Part shown: positions 1 through 8,594 of the stretch, piece by piece | Position numbering within the stretch: the first letter of the stretch is position 1 | Layout: the number at the start of each line of letters is the position of its first letter | Assembly (NCBI RefSeq): GCF_004328645.1 | Contig: NZ_CP031395.1 | Span: forward strand, 1,885,501-1,949,500 | Length of the DNA stretch: 64,000 bases | Reading direction: 5' to 3' | From: Hylemonella gracilis | Lineage (GTDB): Bacteria > Pseudomonadota > Gammaproteobacteria > Burkholderiales > Burkholderiaceae_C | Notes under the pieces: model-generated | The model's input: the letters and a program-made list of their open reading frames with translations, nothing else | Database searches by the model: none | Told to the model about the DNA's origin: nothing | Made by a program: the position numbers and the translations under genes

Positions 1-726
1 CAGCACCATGCGCGCGATGTCGTGTGGCTGCAGCTTGTCGGGCAGGCACTGGTTGCGCTGGATTTCCTGCTCGCCTTCCGCGTCCAGCCAGAGCTTGATC
101 TGGCGCTCGGTCATGACCCAGCCGGGTGAGACGGTGTTGATGCGGATGCGGTCGCGGCCCAGGGGCTTGGCCAGCCCGCGCGTCAGGCCGTTGACCGAGG
201 ACTTGGCGATGGCGTAACAGGGGTAGGCACCACCCTTGCCCTGCCAGCCCGTGGAGCCCAGGTTGATCACCGATCCCCCGCCCAGTCGGCGCATGCCGGG
301 CACCGCCGCCTGGATGGCGAAGAAGGCGGGGCGTTCGTTGATGGCCATGCGCTCGTCGTAGTACTCGGGCGTGACGGATTCCAGCGTGTGACGGTCATCG
401 TTGGCCACGTTGTTGACCAGGGCCGAGAAATCGCCCAATTCCTTCGCGGCGTCCTGGACGGCCGATTGCAACGCCCGCACGTCCCGCACATCGCACGCCC
501 GCCACCAGGGGCGGGCGTGGCCGGCGTCGGCCAGCTGCTGGGCCAGGTGGGCGCTGGCTTCCTGGGCCACGTCCACGAAGGCAACGCGCGCGCCCTGTTC
601 GGCGAACGCGGTCACGATGGCGGCGCCAATGCCGCTGCCGCCGCCGGTGATGAACACCGCCCGGTCTTTCAGGCTGGGAAAACGCGAGAACCGGGCGGAA
701 GAGGAGGTAGAGGCAAGTGATGACAT
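1..726 (-). CDS. SDR family NAD(P)-dependent oxidoreductase (C-terminus beyond window)
   Basis: A classical short-chain dehydrogenase read leftward, 242 codons visible with no stop before base 1. The cofactor motif TGGGSGIG is at residues 27-34, an NNVAN variant of the NNAG motif at 105-109, Ser158, and the catalytic pair Tyr171/Lys175 in YAIAK. ATG at 726 is the first good start after an AT-rich gap. It is divergent from an SMP-30 lactonase and an aldose epimerase, so a sugar dehydrogenase (aldose to aldonolactone) is the natural reading. That substrate assignment is inferred from neighbours, not from residues. Oxidoreductase call is firm, substrate is not. Confidence 0.88.
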   Translation of the reverse strand, partial: MSSLASTSSSARFSRFPSLKDRAVFITGGGSGIGAAIVTAFAEQGARVAFVDVAQEASAHLAQQLADAGHARPWWRACDVRDVRALQSAVQDAAKELGDFSALVNNVANDDRHTLESVTPEYYDERMAINERPAFFAIQAAVPGMRRLGGGSVINLGSTGWQGKGGAYPCYAIAKSSVNGLTRGLAKPLGRDRIRINTVSPGWVMTERQIKLWLDAEGEQEIQRNQCLPDKLQPHDIARMVL

Positions 727-859
727 ATCAATAAAGGTATCAATCAATAGGAAAAAAATAGATTACGTGTATTAATGTGCGTTGATAAGATGGGCCATGT
801 CAAGAGGCCTGAGCCGGAGCCATGCCGGAACAGGTGAAAACAAAAGGTTGGAGACATGC
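727..859. promoter_or_regulatory. Divergent control region of sugar-oxidation genes
   Basis: This 133-base gap separates the SDR (minus) from the lactonase (plus) and is clearly AT-richer than its surroundings between about 724 and 790. It holds two direct copies of TATCAAT (726-732 and 738-744) and an inverted TTGATA at 782-787. These could be a regulator site, but no regulator gene is visible on this side. A GGAG ribosome site precedes the ATG at 860. Confidence 0.4.
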
Positions 860-1819
860 ATGCCCGCCCTGGAAAATCCCACCGCCACGCCCTGGCGGCC
901 TGAGTCCCTGGCGCCCGTGATCGGCGCGCTGTGTTGCGTCCAGGCGGCGGGCGCCGAACTCGGCGAGGGCCTGTTGTGGTCCGTGCGGGAGCAGGCGCTG
1001 TACTGGGTGGACATCCTGTCGCGTCAACTGAACCGCTGGGACCCGCAGAGTGGCGCCCAGGCCCGCTGGACCTTCGCCGAGGAAATCTCCGCCTTGGCCG
1101 AACGCGCCCGCGCGCCCGGGCTGGTGGTGACCCTGCGCCGGGGCTACGCGCTCTTCGATCCTGCCCGTGGGGGAGAACCGCAGTATCTGCACCAGCCTGA
1201 GCCCGAGCGGACCGGCAACCGCTTCAATGACGGCAAGTGCGACGCCCAGGGGCGCTTCTGGGCCGGCTCCATGGATTTCGCCTGCGAAGCGCCCAGTGGC
1301 GCGCTCTACCGACTGGACCCGGACGGCCGTTGCACGCGCCACGAGGACGGTTTTGTCGTGACCAATGGGCCGACCTGGAGCGGGGGGGGACGTGGGGATG
1401 GGCGACGCCGTTTCATGTACTTCAATGACACCGTGCAGGGCTGCACCTACCGCTACGACAGTGACGCCGCCACGGGTACCCTGTCCAACAAAGTGCTGTG
1501 GAAGCGTTTCGCACCCGGTGATGGCTTGCCCGATGGCATGACCACGGACGCGCTGGGCCGCCTCTGGATCGCGCATTGGGGCGGTGCCTGCGTGAGCTGC
1601 CATGACCCGGACACCAGTGAGGAACTGGCCCGCGTGACCTTGCCCACGGGCCAGGTCACGAACTGCGCCTTCGGCGGCAAGGATTTGCGCACCCTGTTCA
1701 TTTCCACGGCCCGGGTCGGCATGAGTCTGGCGCAATTGGCGGCCGAGCCCCTGGCGGGAGGGCTGTTCGCGGTGGACGTCGACAGCCCGGGACTGCCTGC
1801 CCATCCGTACGGGGGCTAG
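860..1819 (+). CDS. SMP-30/gluconolactonase/LRE family protein
   Basis: A 319-residue six-bladed beta-propeller lactonase of the SMP-30 (regucalcin) family, which opens sugar lactones using a divalent metal. Family landmarks are visible: the metal-ligand Glu in AELGEGLLW near the N-terminus, NRFNDGKCD with WAGSM in the middle, and DGLPDGMTTD late in the protein. The frame is open further upstream, but ATG 860 follows a GGAG site and begins just before the conserved core. A Gly/Arg-rich stretch after GPTWS, encoded by a run of seven G around 1382, is longer than I expect. It pairs with the divergent SDR and the downstream aldose epimerase. Confidence 0.9.
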   Translation: MPALENPTATPWRPESLAPVIGALCCVQAAGAELGEGLLWSVREQALYWVDILSRQLNRWDPQSGAQARWTFAEEISALAERARAPGLVVTLRRGYALFDPARGGEPQYLHQPEPERTGNRFNDGKCDAQGRFWAGSMDFACEAPSGALYRLDPDGRCTRHEDGFVVTNGPTWSGGGRGDGRRRFMYFNDTVQGCTYRYDSDAATGTLSNKVLWKRFAPGDGLPDGMTTDALGRLWIAHWGGACVSCHDPDTSEELARVTLPTGQVTNCAFGGKDLRTLFISTARVGMSLAQLAAEPLAGGLFAVDVDSPGLPAHPYGG

Positions 1820-1958
1820 CGGGCACGGGGCAGGTCTGCCCGGCGTTCGGGCTGCGTCCGTGGCGCCGTGCGGCGCGTGCTGGCCGGTCGGCCTGCCATC
1901 GCTCTTGCCATCTTCTTGTTTTTCTCCAACCCTCTTCTTGTTTGATGAAAGTGATTGC

Positions 1959-2891
1959 ATGAGCACCACCGCCCATCCCATCGTCTGGCTGCACCACGCG
2001 GGGCAGCATCTGGGCCTGGTCCCCACCCTGGGCGGCGGCGTGGCCGCCTGGCAGGTGGACCATCCCTCGGCCCCCCAAGGGCGGCTGGACTTCTGGCGTC
2101 CCTGGGACGGCCACACGCCGGACCAGAACCACCTTGCCTCCTTTGCCATGGTGCCTTGGTCCAACCGCATCAGCGGCGGTGGCTTCGAGCAGGACGGCCA
2201 TTTCCACGCCATGCAGCCCAACCGCGCGGGTGAGCCTTACCCCATCCATGGCGACGGCTGGCTGCAGCCCTGGGTGCTGAACCAGCCCGCGCCCGACACG
2301 CTGCAGATGACGTTGCGGTCACGCGGTTTCCACGGCAACCCCTATGACTATGAGGCCGTGCAGACCTTCCGCCTGGTGCCGGGCGGCCTGGACCAGGAGG
2401 TCTTGCTGCGCCAGCTCGGCACGCAGGCGCTGCCTTTTGGCATCGGCCTGCACCCCTGGTTCCCGCGCACGCCCCAGACGCGGGTCACGGCCCCGGTGCA
2501 GGGCGTGTGGCTCAGCGGCAAGGACCCCTTGCCCGTGGGGCACACGACGCAGTACCCCGCCGGCTGGGACCTGAACCAGGGCGTCTCGGCCCATGGGGAC
2601 TTGATCGACAACGGTTACTCGGGCTGGGGTGGGCGGGCCCGCATCGCGTGGCCAGAGCACGGCCTGGCGCTGGACGTCCACATGCCGGATTTCGAGCAGG
2701 ACGGCGGCGTGGCGCAGCATTTCTGCCTGATCTACCGCCCACCCCAGGGGCCGGCCTTCTGCTTCGAGCCCATCACCCAGCCCATCGATGCCTTCCACCT
2801 GTCGGGGCGCCCGGGCCTGCGGGTGTTGAACCAGGGCGAGAGCATGACCCTGCGCGTGGGCTGGCGCTTTGCGCCGCTGACGCAGGACTGA
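1959..2891 (+). CDS. Aldose 1-epimerase family protein
   Basis: A 310-residue galactose-mutarotase-fold protein that interconverts alpha and beta anomers of aldoses. Likely active-site residues are the His in YPIHGDGW, the His in GIGLHPWFP and the Glu in FCFEPITQP, matching the His/His/Glu arrangement of the family. ATG 1959 is preferred over upstream in-frame starts because the upstream part lacks similarity to the fold. It lies 139 bases after the lactonase on the same strand. With the SDR dehydrogenase it would supply the correct anomer for oxidation. The substrate is not determinable here. Confidence 0.88.
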   Translation: MSTTAHPIVWLHHAGQHLGLVPTLGGGVAAWQVDHPSAPQGRLDFWRPWDGHTPDQNHLASFAMVPWSNRISGGGFEQDGHFHAMQPNRAGEPYPIHGDGWLQPWVLNQPAPDTLQMTLRSRGFHGNPYDYEAVQTFRLVPGGLDQEVLLRQLGTQALPFGIGLHPWFPRTPQTRVTAPVQGVWLSGKDPLPVGHTTQYPAGWDLNQGVSAHGDLIDNGYSGWGGRARIAWPEHGLALDVHMPDFEQDGGVAQHFCLIYRPPQGPAFCFEPITQPIDAFHLSGRPGLRVLNQGESMTLRVGWRFAPLTQD

Positions 2892-2986
2892 GCCTGTCTT
2901 GCCGCAGAACCCTGTCGGGGGGCCTGCGGGCGGTCGGGCTGGCGCTCAGCCCGGCGCGGTTGATCAGGCCCGGGTCCGGGGCGCGG

Positions 2987-3859
2987 TCACTGCCGCGCCG
3001 TGCGCACGTTGGGCGGCAAGGTCTGCGGGTGGCTGCTGCGCCAGGGGTTGATGTCCAGGCCGCCGCGGCGGGTGTAACGCGCGTAGACGGTCAGCTTGGT
3101 GGGCTTGCAGCGGCGCATCACGTCCATGTAGATGCGTTCCACGCACTGCTCGTGGAACTCGTTGTGCTGGCGAAAGCTCACCAGGTACTGCAGCAGGCCG
3201 GCCTGGTCGATCTGCGGGCCGCTGTAGCTGATCTGCACGCTGCCCCAGTCGGGTTGACCGGTCACCAGGCAATTGCTCTTGAGCAGGCCGCTGGTCAGGG
3301 TCTCGGTGACCGGCTGTTCGTCGAAGGCCGCGCTCAGCAGCTCGGGCGCGGGCTGGTACTGCGTGCATTCCACGTCCAGGCGGTCGATGCTCAGGCCGTC
3401 CAGTTCGTGGATGGGCTCCTGGTCGAACTGCTCGGGCGTGAGCAGGCGCAGGCCCACGAAACCGGACTTGCCCGAGCCGCGCCAGACGGCCTCGCTCAGG
3501 TCCATGCGCAGCCTGACCTTCACCTCGTCGGCGTCGGCGAACTTCGTGTGGTTGAAGCTGTTCAGGTAGAGCTTGAAGGACTTGCTCTCGACGATGTTGG
3601 GCGTTTCGCAGGGCACGGTGACGTGGGCAATGGCTACCTGCGGCTTGCCGCGCGGGTTGAGCCAGCTCAGTTCGTAGGCGGTCCAGAGGTCGGCGCCCAG
3701 GAAGGGCAGGGTGCCGCCTTTCTTGACCTGGGGGATGCCGATCTCCTCGCGCTTGGCCGCGCGTGGCAACGGGAACAGCAGGCTGGAGTCGTACTGATCC
3801 TTGTAGGCCGAGGCCTTGCCGAGCTGCGAGTTTTCCGGGGTGGAGTCGGAGGTGTTCAT
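2987..3859 (-). CDS. queF: NADPH-dependent 7-cyano-7-deazaguanine reductase QueF
   Basis: A 290-residue long-form QueF, the enzyme that reduces preQ0 to preQ1 in queuosine biosynthesis. The nucleophile Cys197 sits in [11 protein letters not shown], with Asp204 of the same motif, and the [10 protein letters not shown] segment follows; these are the expected catalytic and NADPH-binding parts. The N-terminal half ([18 protein letters not shown]) is the other tunnelling-fold repeat of the E. coli-type enzyme. The frame extends upstream, but ATG 3859 gives the usual length. It is 8 bases downstream of yaaA, likely co-transcribed. Confidence 0.96.
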   Translation of the reverse strand: MNTSDSTPENSQLGKASAYKDQYDSSLLFPLPRAAKREEIGIPQVKKGGTLPFLGADLWTAYELSWLNPRGKPQVAIAHVTVPCETPNIVESKSFKLYLNSFNHTKFADADEVKVRLRMDLSEAVWRGSGKSGFVGLRLLTPEQFDQEPIHELDGLSIDRLDVECTQYQPAPELLSAAFDEQPVTETLTSGLLKSNCLVTGQPDWGSVQISYSGPQIDQAGLLQYLVSFRQHNEFHEQCVERIYMDVMRRCKPTKLTVYARYTRRGGLDINPWRSSHPQTLPPNVRTARQ

Positions 3860-3867
3860 GGGGGGCC

Positions 3868-4659
3868 TCAGTCCTGGATCTTCCGTCGGAACACCAGGCG
3901 GTCCGGCTCGGACACCCCGGCGTCGAAGGCATACCCATCCACCTTGAACTTCTCCAATTGCCTGGGCGTGGTGACACGCTTGCTGGCTGCGAAACGCGCC
4001 ATCAGGCCGCGCGCGCGCTTGGCGTTGAAGCTGATCACCTTGTAGATGCCGCCCTTGTAGTCCTCGAACACGCATTCGATCACGCGGGCCTGCAGCACCT
4101 TGCGGTCCACGGACTTGAAGTACTCCTGCGAGGCCAGGTTGATGACGATGGGGTTTTTCTCGCCCGCGAGCCGTTCGTTCAGGTGGTCGGCGATCGTGCG
4201 GCCCCAGAACTGGTAGAGGTTCTTGCAGGCCGTGCCGTTCTTTTCCGTTGGCAGGGTCGTGCCCATTTCGAGGCGATAGGGTTGCATCCAGTCCAGTGGG
4301 CGCAAAACGCCGTAGAGACCGCTGAGGATGCAGACATGGTCCTGCATCCAGTCCAGGGTTTCCGGCGGCAGTGTCTTCGCGTCCAGTCCGTCGTACACGT
4401 CGCCGTTGAAAGCCAGCACGGCTTGGCGCGAGTTTTTGGCGGTGAACTTCGGCGTCCAGGCCGCGTAACGGGCCACGTTGAGCTGCGACAGCGCGTCGCT
4501 CAGGTCCATCAGCTCGGCGATCTGCCGCGGGGCGTAGCCGCGCAGCACCTGGATGAGTTCAGCCGCCTGCCGGGTGTACAGGGGTTGGCTGTGGGGCAGG
4601 TCCTTGGCGATCGGGCTGTCGTAGTCCAGGGACTTGGCGGGAGAGAGAAGAAACAGCAT
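3868..4659 (-). CDS. yaaA: Peroxide stress protein YaaA (DUF328/UPF0246)
   Basis: A 263-residue YaaA family protein. It starts with the typical [16 protein letters not shown] and contains [12 protein letters not shown] and [12 protein letters not shown], all highly conserved in the family. In E. coli YaaA limits free iron and protects DNA under peroxide stress; the biochemical mechanism is DNA binding with an unusual fold. It is followed on the same strand by queF and is a soluble cytoplasmic protein. Full length with a clear ATG start. Confidence 0.95.
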   Translation of the reverse strand: MLFLLSPAKSLDYDSPIAKDLPHSQPLYTRQAAELIQVLRGYAPRQIAELMDLSDALSQLNVARYAAWTPKFTAKNSRQAVLAFNGDVYDGLDAKTLPPETLDWMQDHVCILSGLYGVLRPLDWMQPYRLEMGTTLPTEKNGTACKNLYQFWGRTIADHLNERLAGEKNPIVINLASQEYFKSVDRKVLQARVIECVFEDYKGGIYKVISFNAKRARGLMARFAASKRVTTPRQLEKFKVDGYAFDAGVSEPDRLVFRRKIQD

Positions 4660-4679
4660 GGGCGGATTATGCGGAGGGC

Positions 4680-5105
4680 TCAGGACGCTTCACGGTGGGG
4701 GCCGGAGCGGAACGCCCAGTAGCGGCTGGCGAGGAAGGTCAGCACGGCCTGCGCGATCAGGATGCCCGCGAGCAACCCGTCGTAAGGCAGGTCGGTGCTG
4801 CGCAGCAAAGTGATGTAGACGATTTCGTTGAGGACGAAATTGCCGGCCGAAATCAGGAAGAGGCGCCGCGCCGCCACGCTCCAAGGGGTCAGGGCGTCGC
4901 GGAAGGTCAGGAAGTGATGGCCTGTGAAGGACACGACAAAGGCGACCAGCCAGCCGGCGACATTCGCCAGAGCCGGTGCCCAGGTCAGCCGCGAGACCAG
5001 CAGCACCGCCACGCCCCAGTGCGTGAGGGCAGCCATCGTGCCCACGGCGACGAACAAGGACAGCTGCCGGGCGAGCCGCGCGTACCGGGTCATGCGCGTC
5101 ATCAA
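4680..5105 (-). CDS. GtrA-like membrane protein, candidate polyprenyl-sugar flippase
   Basis: A 141-residue protein with four predicted membrane segments typical of the GtrA family. Segments include LFVAVGTMAALTHWGVAVLL, NVAGWLVAFVVSFTGHHFL, LFLISAGNFVLNEIVYI and GLLAGILIAQAVLTFLA. GtrA proteins are thought to move undecaprenyl-phosphate-linked sugars across the inner membrane. The start at 5105 overlaps the end of the upstream DUF6056 gene by 4 bases; a second Met lies 3 bases in. It is the last gene of a four-gene overlapping operon with a GT2 transferase and a YdjC deacetylase, which supports the flippase role. Confidence 0.88.
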   Translation of the reverse strand: MMTRMTRYARLARQLSLFVAVGTMAALTHWGVAVLLVSRLTWAPALANVAGWLVAFVVSFTGHHFLTFRDALTPWSVAARRLFLISAGNFVLNEIVYITLLRSTDLPYDGLLAGILIAQAVLTFLASRYWAFRSGPHREAS

Positions 5106-6634
5106 CGCGGCCTTTTCCGGATGTCCCGGCCCCAGGCCTCCAAGGCTTGCTGCGCCGACCCTTGCGCGGGCGTCAGCATGGCCCGGGCCTCCTCGACCGT
5201 GCTGTAGGGCCCCGACACGTCGAACTGACGGATCGCGGCCCAGGTGCCTTCGTACCAGCTCATCATCTCGTCGTTGAAGAACTCGGTGAAGTGCTCGGCC
5301 TCGTCGCGCAGCAGCGGCAGCCAGTGGTACTTCGGGATGAAGATATAGACGTCACCCCGCGCCATGCCCTCGTGGATGAGCTGCTGCCGCACGGCATTCT
5401 GCTGAGACACTTGGTGGTAGGCGCGCAGCATCAGGCCATAGGACAGGGCAAACACCAGCGCCAAGGTGGCCGTGAAGACGTTCAGGCCCTGTCGGAGCGG
5501 GCGCATGACACCGTCCTCGCGCCCCTGCGCTTCCCACGAGAACAGCAGTGCACTGATGGCCAGCAGCAGGTACATCTGCGTGCCCGCGAGCGAGCGTTGC
5601 GGCAGCACGGGCGAGGCGACCATCACGGACAGTGAAACAACTGCCGCCAGCATGAACAGCCAACTCAGGGCGCCTTGCTGCCTGGCCGGCGCCGTCCTGA
5701 CCCGTTGTGCGATCAGCAGCAGCACCAGCGCGGTCAGCAGCAGCAGCCCCAGATGGTGCAGGGCCAGGGGCACGCGTTCGGTGAAGTGCAGCAGGACCCG
5801 GTCGTCCCAGCCCAGCTTGTTCCACTTGATGAAGATCCGTCGCCGGACCGCGTTGCCCGGCGCCAGCAGCAGGGCTGCCGTTCCCAGGGCGAAGCCCAGG
5901 CCATAGACCACGAGCTTGCCGTGCCAGGCCCGCCAGCGCACGCCGTCGCGCACGATCACGTACAGGCAAACCAGCACCATCAGCAGCAGCGTCGAGAGGC
6001 TGGTGTTTTCGTTGGTGCAACCGGCGATGGGAGCGAGCAGCAGCGTCAGGGTGGAGCGCGTGGACCAGCCCGGGCCGGCGGGGGGCGTGGGCTTGGTTTC
6101 CAGCGCTTCGCGCAGGAACAGGCCGAGGAACAGCAGGTGCAATACGTTCGTCCAAACGTAGTTGGCCGAACCGACGATCCAGAAGTTGACTTCACCCAGG
6201 GCGGGGTTGCCCAACCAATAGAGGAGGAACAGCAACACGTAGGCTCGAACCGCCATCCAGGGCCGTGCAGACACCGTGAATGCCGAGGTGAAAGAGGCGG
6301 CTGTGGAGAGTTTGAAGCGCGGCAGCCACCAGAGGAGAACGATGAGGGCGACGAAGGCCAGCGTGTTGATGCTGGCGGCGAAGGCGTGGCTGCGCGGGGC
6401 GAGCACGGCGCTGGACAGGAAATCCGCCACCAGTCGGCCACTCCAGCTCGTGTAATGGTGCCAGGTCGCGGCCCAGCTGATGCCCTTGTGCGTGTAGGCG
6501 TAGTCGTCCGAGTGCATGGGCGTGAGCCACTGCAAGGGCAGCATCAGCGCGACGCAGGCGAGCAGCGCCAGCAGCAGGGGCACCCAGTCCTTGCGTTCGT
6601 GGATCAGGCGGGCGGGTGGGGGCAGGGGACTCAT
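5102..6634 (-). CDS. DUF6056-like polytopic membrane protein, candidate GT-C glycosyltransferase
   Basis: A 510-residue integral membrane protein with about ten hydrophobic segments and a soluble C-terminal tail of roughly 90 residues. The first periplasmic loop has MHSDDYAYTHKG, an acidic pair in the position where GT-C glycosyltransferases keep their catalytic Asp. SWSGRLVADFL follows. The family assignment to DUF6056 is from memory. In operons with GtrA and a GT2 enzyme, such a protein is usually the transferase that takes the sugar from undecaprenyl phosphate to its final acceptor, comparable to GtrC or ArnT. That role is inference. It overlaps its neighbours by 4 bases on both sides. Confidence 0.75.
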   Translation of the reverse strand: MSPLPPPARLIHERKDWVPLLLALLACVALMLPLQWLTPMHSDDYAYTHKGISWAATWHHYTSWSGRLVADFLSSAVLAPRSHAFAASINTLAFVALIVLLWWLPRFKLSTAASFTSAFTVSARPWMAVRAYVLLFLLYWLGNPALGEVNFWIVGSANYVWTNVLHLLFLGLFLREALETKPTPPAGPGWSTRSTLTLLLAPIAGCTNENTSLSTLLLMVLVCLYVIVRDGVRWRAWHGKLVVYGLGFALGTAALLLAPGNAVRRRIFIKWNKLGWDDRVLLHFTERVPLALHHLGLLLLTALVLLLIAQRVRTAPARQQGALSWLFMLAAVVSLSVMVASPVLPQRSLAGTQMYLLLAISALLFSWEAQGREDGVMRPLRQGLNVFTATLALVFALSYGLMLRAYHQVSQQNAVRQQLIHEGMARGDVYIFIPKYHWLPLLRDEAEHFTEFFNDEMMSWYEGTWAAIRQFDVSGPYSTVEEARAMLTPAQGSAQQALEAWGRDIRKRPR

Positions 6635-7491
6635 TGCGGAAGGGCCGTCAATCGTTGCAATTGCACGCCAGCCGCGCGCAGCGCTTCGGGGTAGGCGGGC
6701 GATGAGAAATAGCGATGTTCCACCCAGCGCTGGGCGGCGATCGGGTCGGGGCCCCCGTCGGCTCGCGCCTCACGGGCCGGATGGCACATGATCAGCATCC
6801 CCGGCTTGGCGGCCCGTAGCCAGTGCGCGAAACAGGCGTCGTAGTCCGGGCGGTCAAAACCATACACACCCGCGAAGCCGTGGTTGCTAGGCAGGCCGAG
6901 GCGTGACAGTTCAGCCGCCAAGGCCTGGCCACCCAGCCGGGCCAAGACCTTGGGTTTGCCGCCCCAGCCCGGGTCGGCCGGAACCGTGTTGCGTATCCAC
7001 GGTCGGGGTCGGGCGTCGCCGCGCCCGGTTGCATGAGGGTAACGTCGCGCCCACACTTCCAGCAGCACGTCGCGCACACCACGGAACTGGTGCACATGCT
7101 GGTGTCCGTCGATGAAATCCGGCGCGCGGCCCAGGCCCTGTTCAAAGGCGTCGAGTTGCCGCTGCAAGGCCGTGGTGATCACCGCCTGCAGGGTCTTGCG
7201 GTTCAGACCGCCCACCAGGCTGCGCAGGATCAGTCCGTTCAGGGAGGCCTGGGCGGGCCCGCCAAAACCTTCCGTGAGATTGAAGTGCAGGCCCAGGTCC
7301 GCCGCAGGCTGTGCCTCAGGACCCGCGGCCAGGCGTTCACGCAGGGCGGGCGCGGCCGACGTACGCCAGGACGGCGCCATGCTGAAGCAGCTCACCGCGC
7401 TCAGGCGGCCCTGGTCCAGCAACTCAAGAATGCCCGTGCTGATGGCGGCGTTCTGCGCGTAGTCATCCGCGCAGACGGCGATGGGGGTCAT
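6631..7491 (-). CDS. ChbG/HpnK (YdjC) family deacetylase
   Basis: A 286-residue YdjC-family carbohydrate deacetylase. Likely metal and catalytic residues are visible: Asp9-Asp10 in CADDYAQN, His69 in LGLHFNLTEG, and His130/132/134 in DGHQHVHQF. Members remove N-acetyl or related groups from sugars. NaxD of Francisella acts on undecaprenyl-phosphate-linked N-acetylgalactosamine before transfer to lipid A. ATG 7491 overlaps the GT2 gene end by 4 bases, and its own end overlaps the DUF6056 gene by 4. The context makes a lipid-linked amino sugar the likely substrate. Confidence 0.88.
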   Translation of the reverse strand: MTPIAVCADDYAQNAAISTGILELLDQGRLSAVSCFSMAPSWRTSAAPALRERLAAGPEAQPAADLGLHFNLTEGFGGPAQASLNGLILRSLVGGLNRKTLQAVITTALQRQLDAFEQGLGRAPDFIDGHQHVHQFRGVRDVLLEVWARRYPHATGRGDARPRPWIRNTVPADPGWGGKPKVLARLGGQALAAELSRLGLPSNHGFAGVYGFDRPDYDACFAHWLRAAKPGMLIMCHPAREARADGGPDPIAAQRWVEHRYFSSPAYPEALRAAGVQLQRLTALPQ

Positions 7492-8528
7492 GGCCCCGAG
7501 CCTTCTTTCGCGTCGGTGTGGACGTTTGCGTGCGCGTAGGCGTGGGGCGCCACGCCGCCGTCCACGTCTTGCGCCAGCAGGTACAGGGGCCGGCGCTTGA
7601 CCTCGTCGTACACCTGGCTCAGGTACTGTCCGACGATGCCGATGGAGATCAACTGGATGCCGGAGAAGAACATCAGCCCCGCCGCCAGCGTGGGCCAGCC
7701 GCGTACGTCGCTGCCCCAGATCAGGTGCTCCGCGACGATGTAGAGGCCGTAACAGAAGGCCACCAGCGAGATCACCGCGCCGATGCCGCTCCATATGCGC
7801 AGCGGCAGGGTGGTGAAGGCCATGACGCCATTGACTGCCAACTGCGCCAGCCGATGCAGGTCAAAACTGGAATGGCCCGACGCGCGCTCGGCGGGCGTGA
7901 AAGGCAGGCCGATGCTGCGGTAACCCACCCAGGCATACAAGCCCTTCATGAATCGGTTGCGCTCGGGCAATTGCCGCAGGGCATCGGCGACCTTGTGGTC
8001 CAGCAGGCGGAAGTCGCCCGCGTGGCGCGGCATGCGGATGGAGGAGCTGAGTTCCATCAGGCCGTAGAACGCGTCCACGCCCCAGCGCCGCCAGAGGCTT
8101 TCCTTGTGCCGACTGGCCATCACGCCATAGACCATGTCGTAGCCATCGCGCCAGAGCCGGACCATCTCGGGCAGCAAGGCCAGCGGGTGCTGGTAGTCGG
8201 CGTCGATCAGGATCACCGCGTCGCCACGCGCGTGCTCGATGCCTGCGGTCAGTGCGACTTCCTTGCCGAAATTGCGCGCGAGCGACAGGTAGCGCAGGCC
8301 GGGCCGGGGCAGCAGGGCAGCCATGACGCTGTCCGTCGTGTCCGTGCTGCCATCGTTCACGACGATGATTTCATAGGACTCGCACAGCGGCTTCAAGGCC
8401 TGGGCCAGGTCGTCGATGAAGGCGGCGAGGTGGCCCGCCTCGTTGTAAGCGGGAACCACGCAGGATAGAACACTGCGTTCCGGCCGAGCGACGGGGAAGG
8501 CGGGAGTGGTGATGGAGGGCTGCGCCAT
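7488..8528 (-). CDS. GT2 glycosyltransferase, ArnC/GtrB/DPM1-like
   Basis: A 346-residue family 2 glycosyltransferase. It has the N-terminal SCVVPAYNEAGH nucleotide-binding start, VNDGSTDTT, and the metal-binding DAD in LIDADYQHP. Two C-terminal membrane spans follow (VISLVAFCYGLYIV and LMFFSGIQLISIGIVGQYL), then QVYDEVKRRP, all typical of enzymes that load a sugar onto undecaprenyl phosphate at the cytoplasmic face. First gene of the overlapping cassette with a deacetylase, a GT-C-like protein and GtrA. The promoter must lie in the 66-base gap after the SulP gene or inside it. Confidence 0.92.
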   Translation of the reverse strand: MAQPSITTPAFPVARPERSVLSCVVPAYNEAGHLAAFIDDLAQALKPLCESYEIIVVNDGSTDTTDSVMAALLPRPGLRYLSLARNFGKEVALTAGIEHARGDAVILIDADYQHPLALLPEMVRLWRDGYDMVYGVMASRHKESLWRRWGVDAFYGLMELSSSIRMPRHAGDFRLLDHKVADALRQLPERNRFMKGLYAWVGYRSIGLPFTPAERASGHSSFDLHRLAQLAVNGVMAFTTLPLRIWSGIGAVISLVAFCYGLYIVAEHLIWGSDVRGWPTLAAGLMFFSGIQLISIGIVGQYLSQVYDEVKRRPLYLLAQDVDGGVAPHAYAHANVHTDAKEGSGP

Positions 8529-8594
8529 GCGCGAACCTGGTCGGGTGGAATTGGGGCGGGAGTGTAGCCGAAGAGCGAGCCCTTACCCCGGGTT

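Noticed and set aside
800-2221. 473-residue open frame antisense to the lactonase and epimerase genes
   Set aside because: Covers two genes with family motifs on the other strand; its own translation has none.
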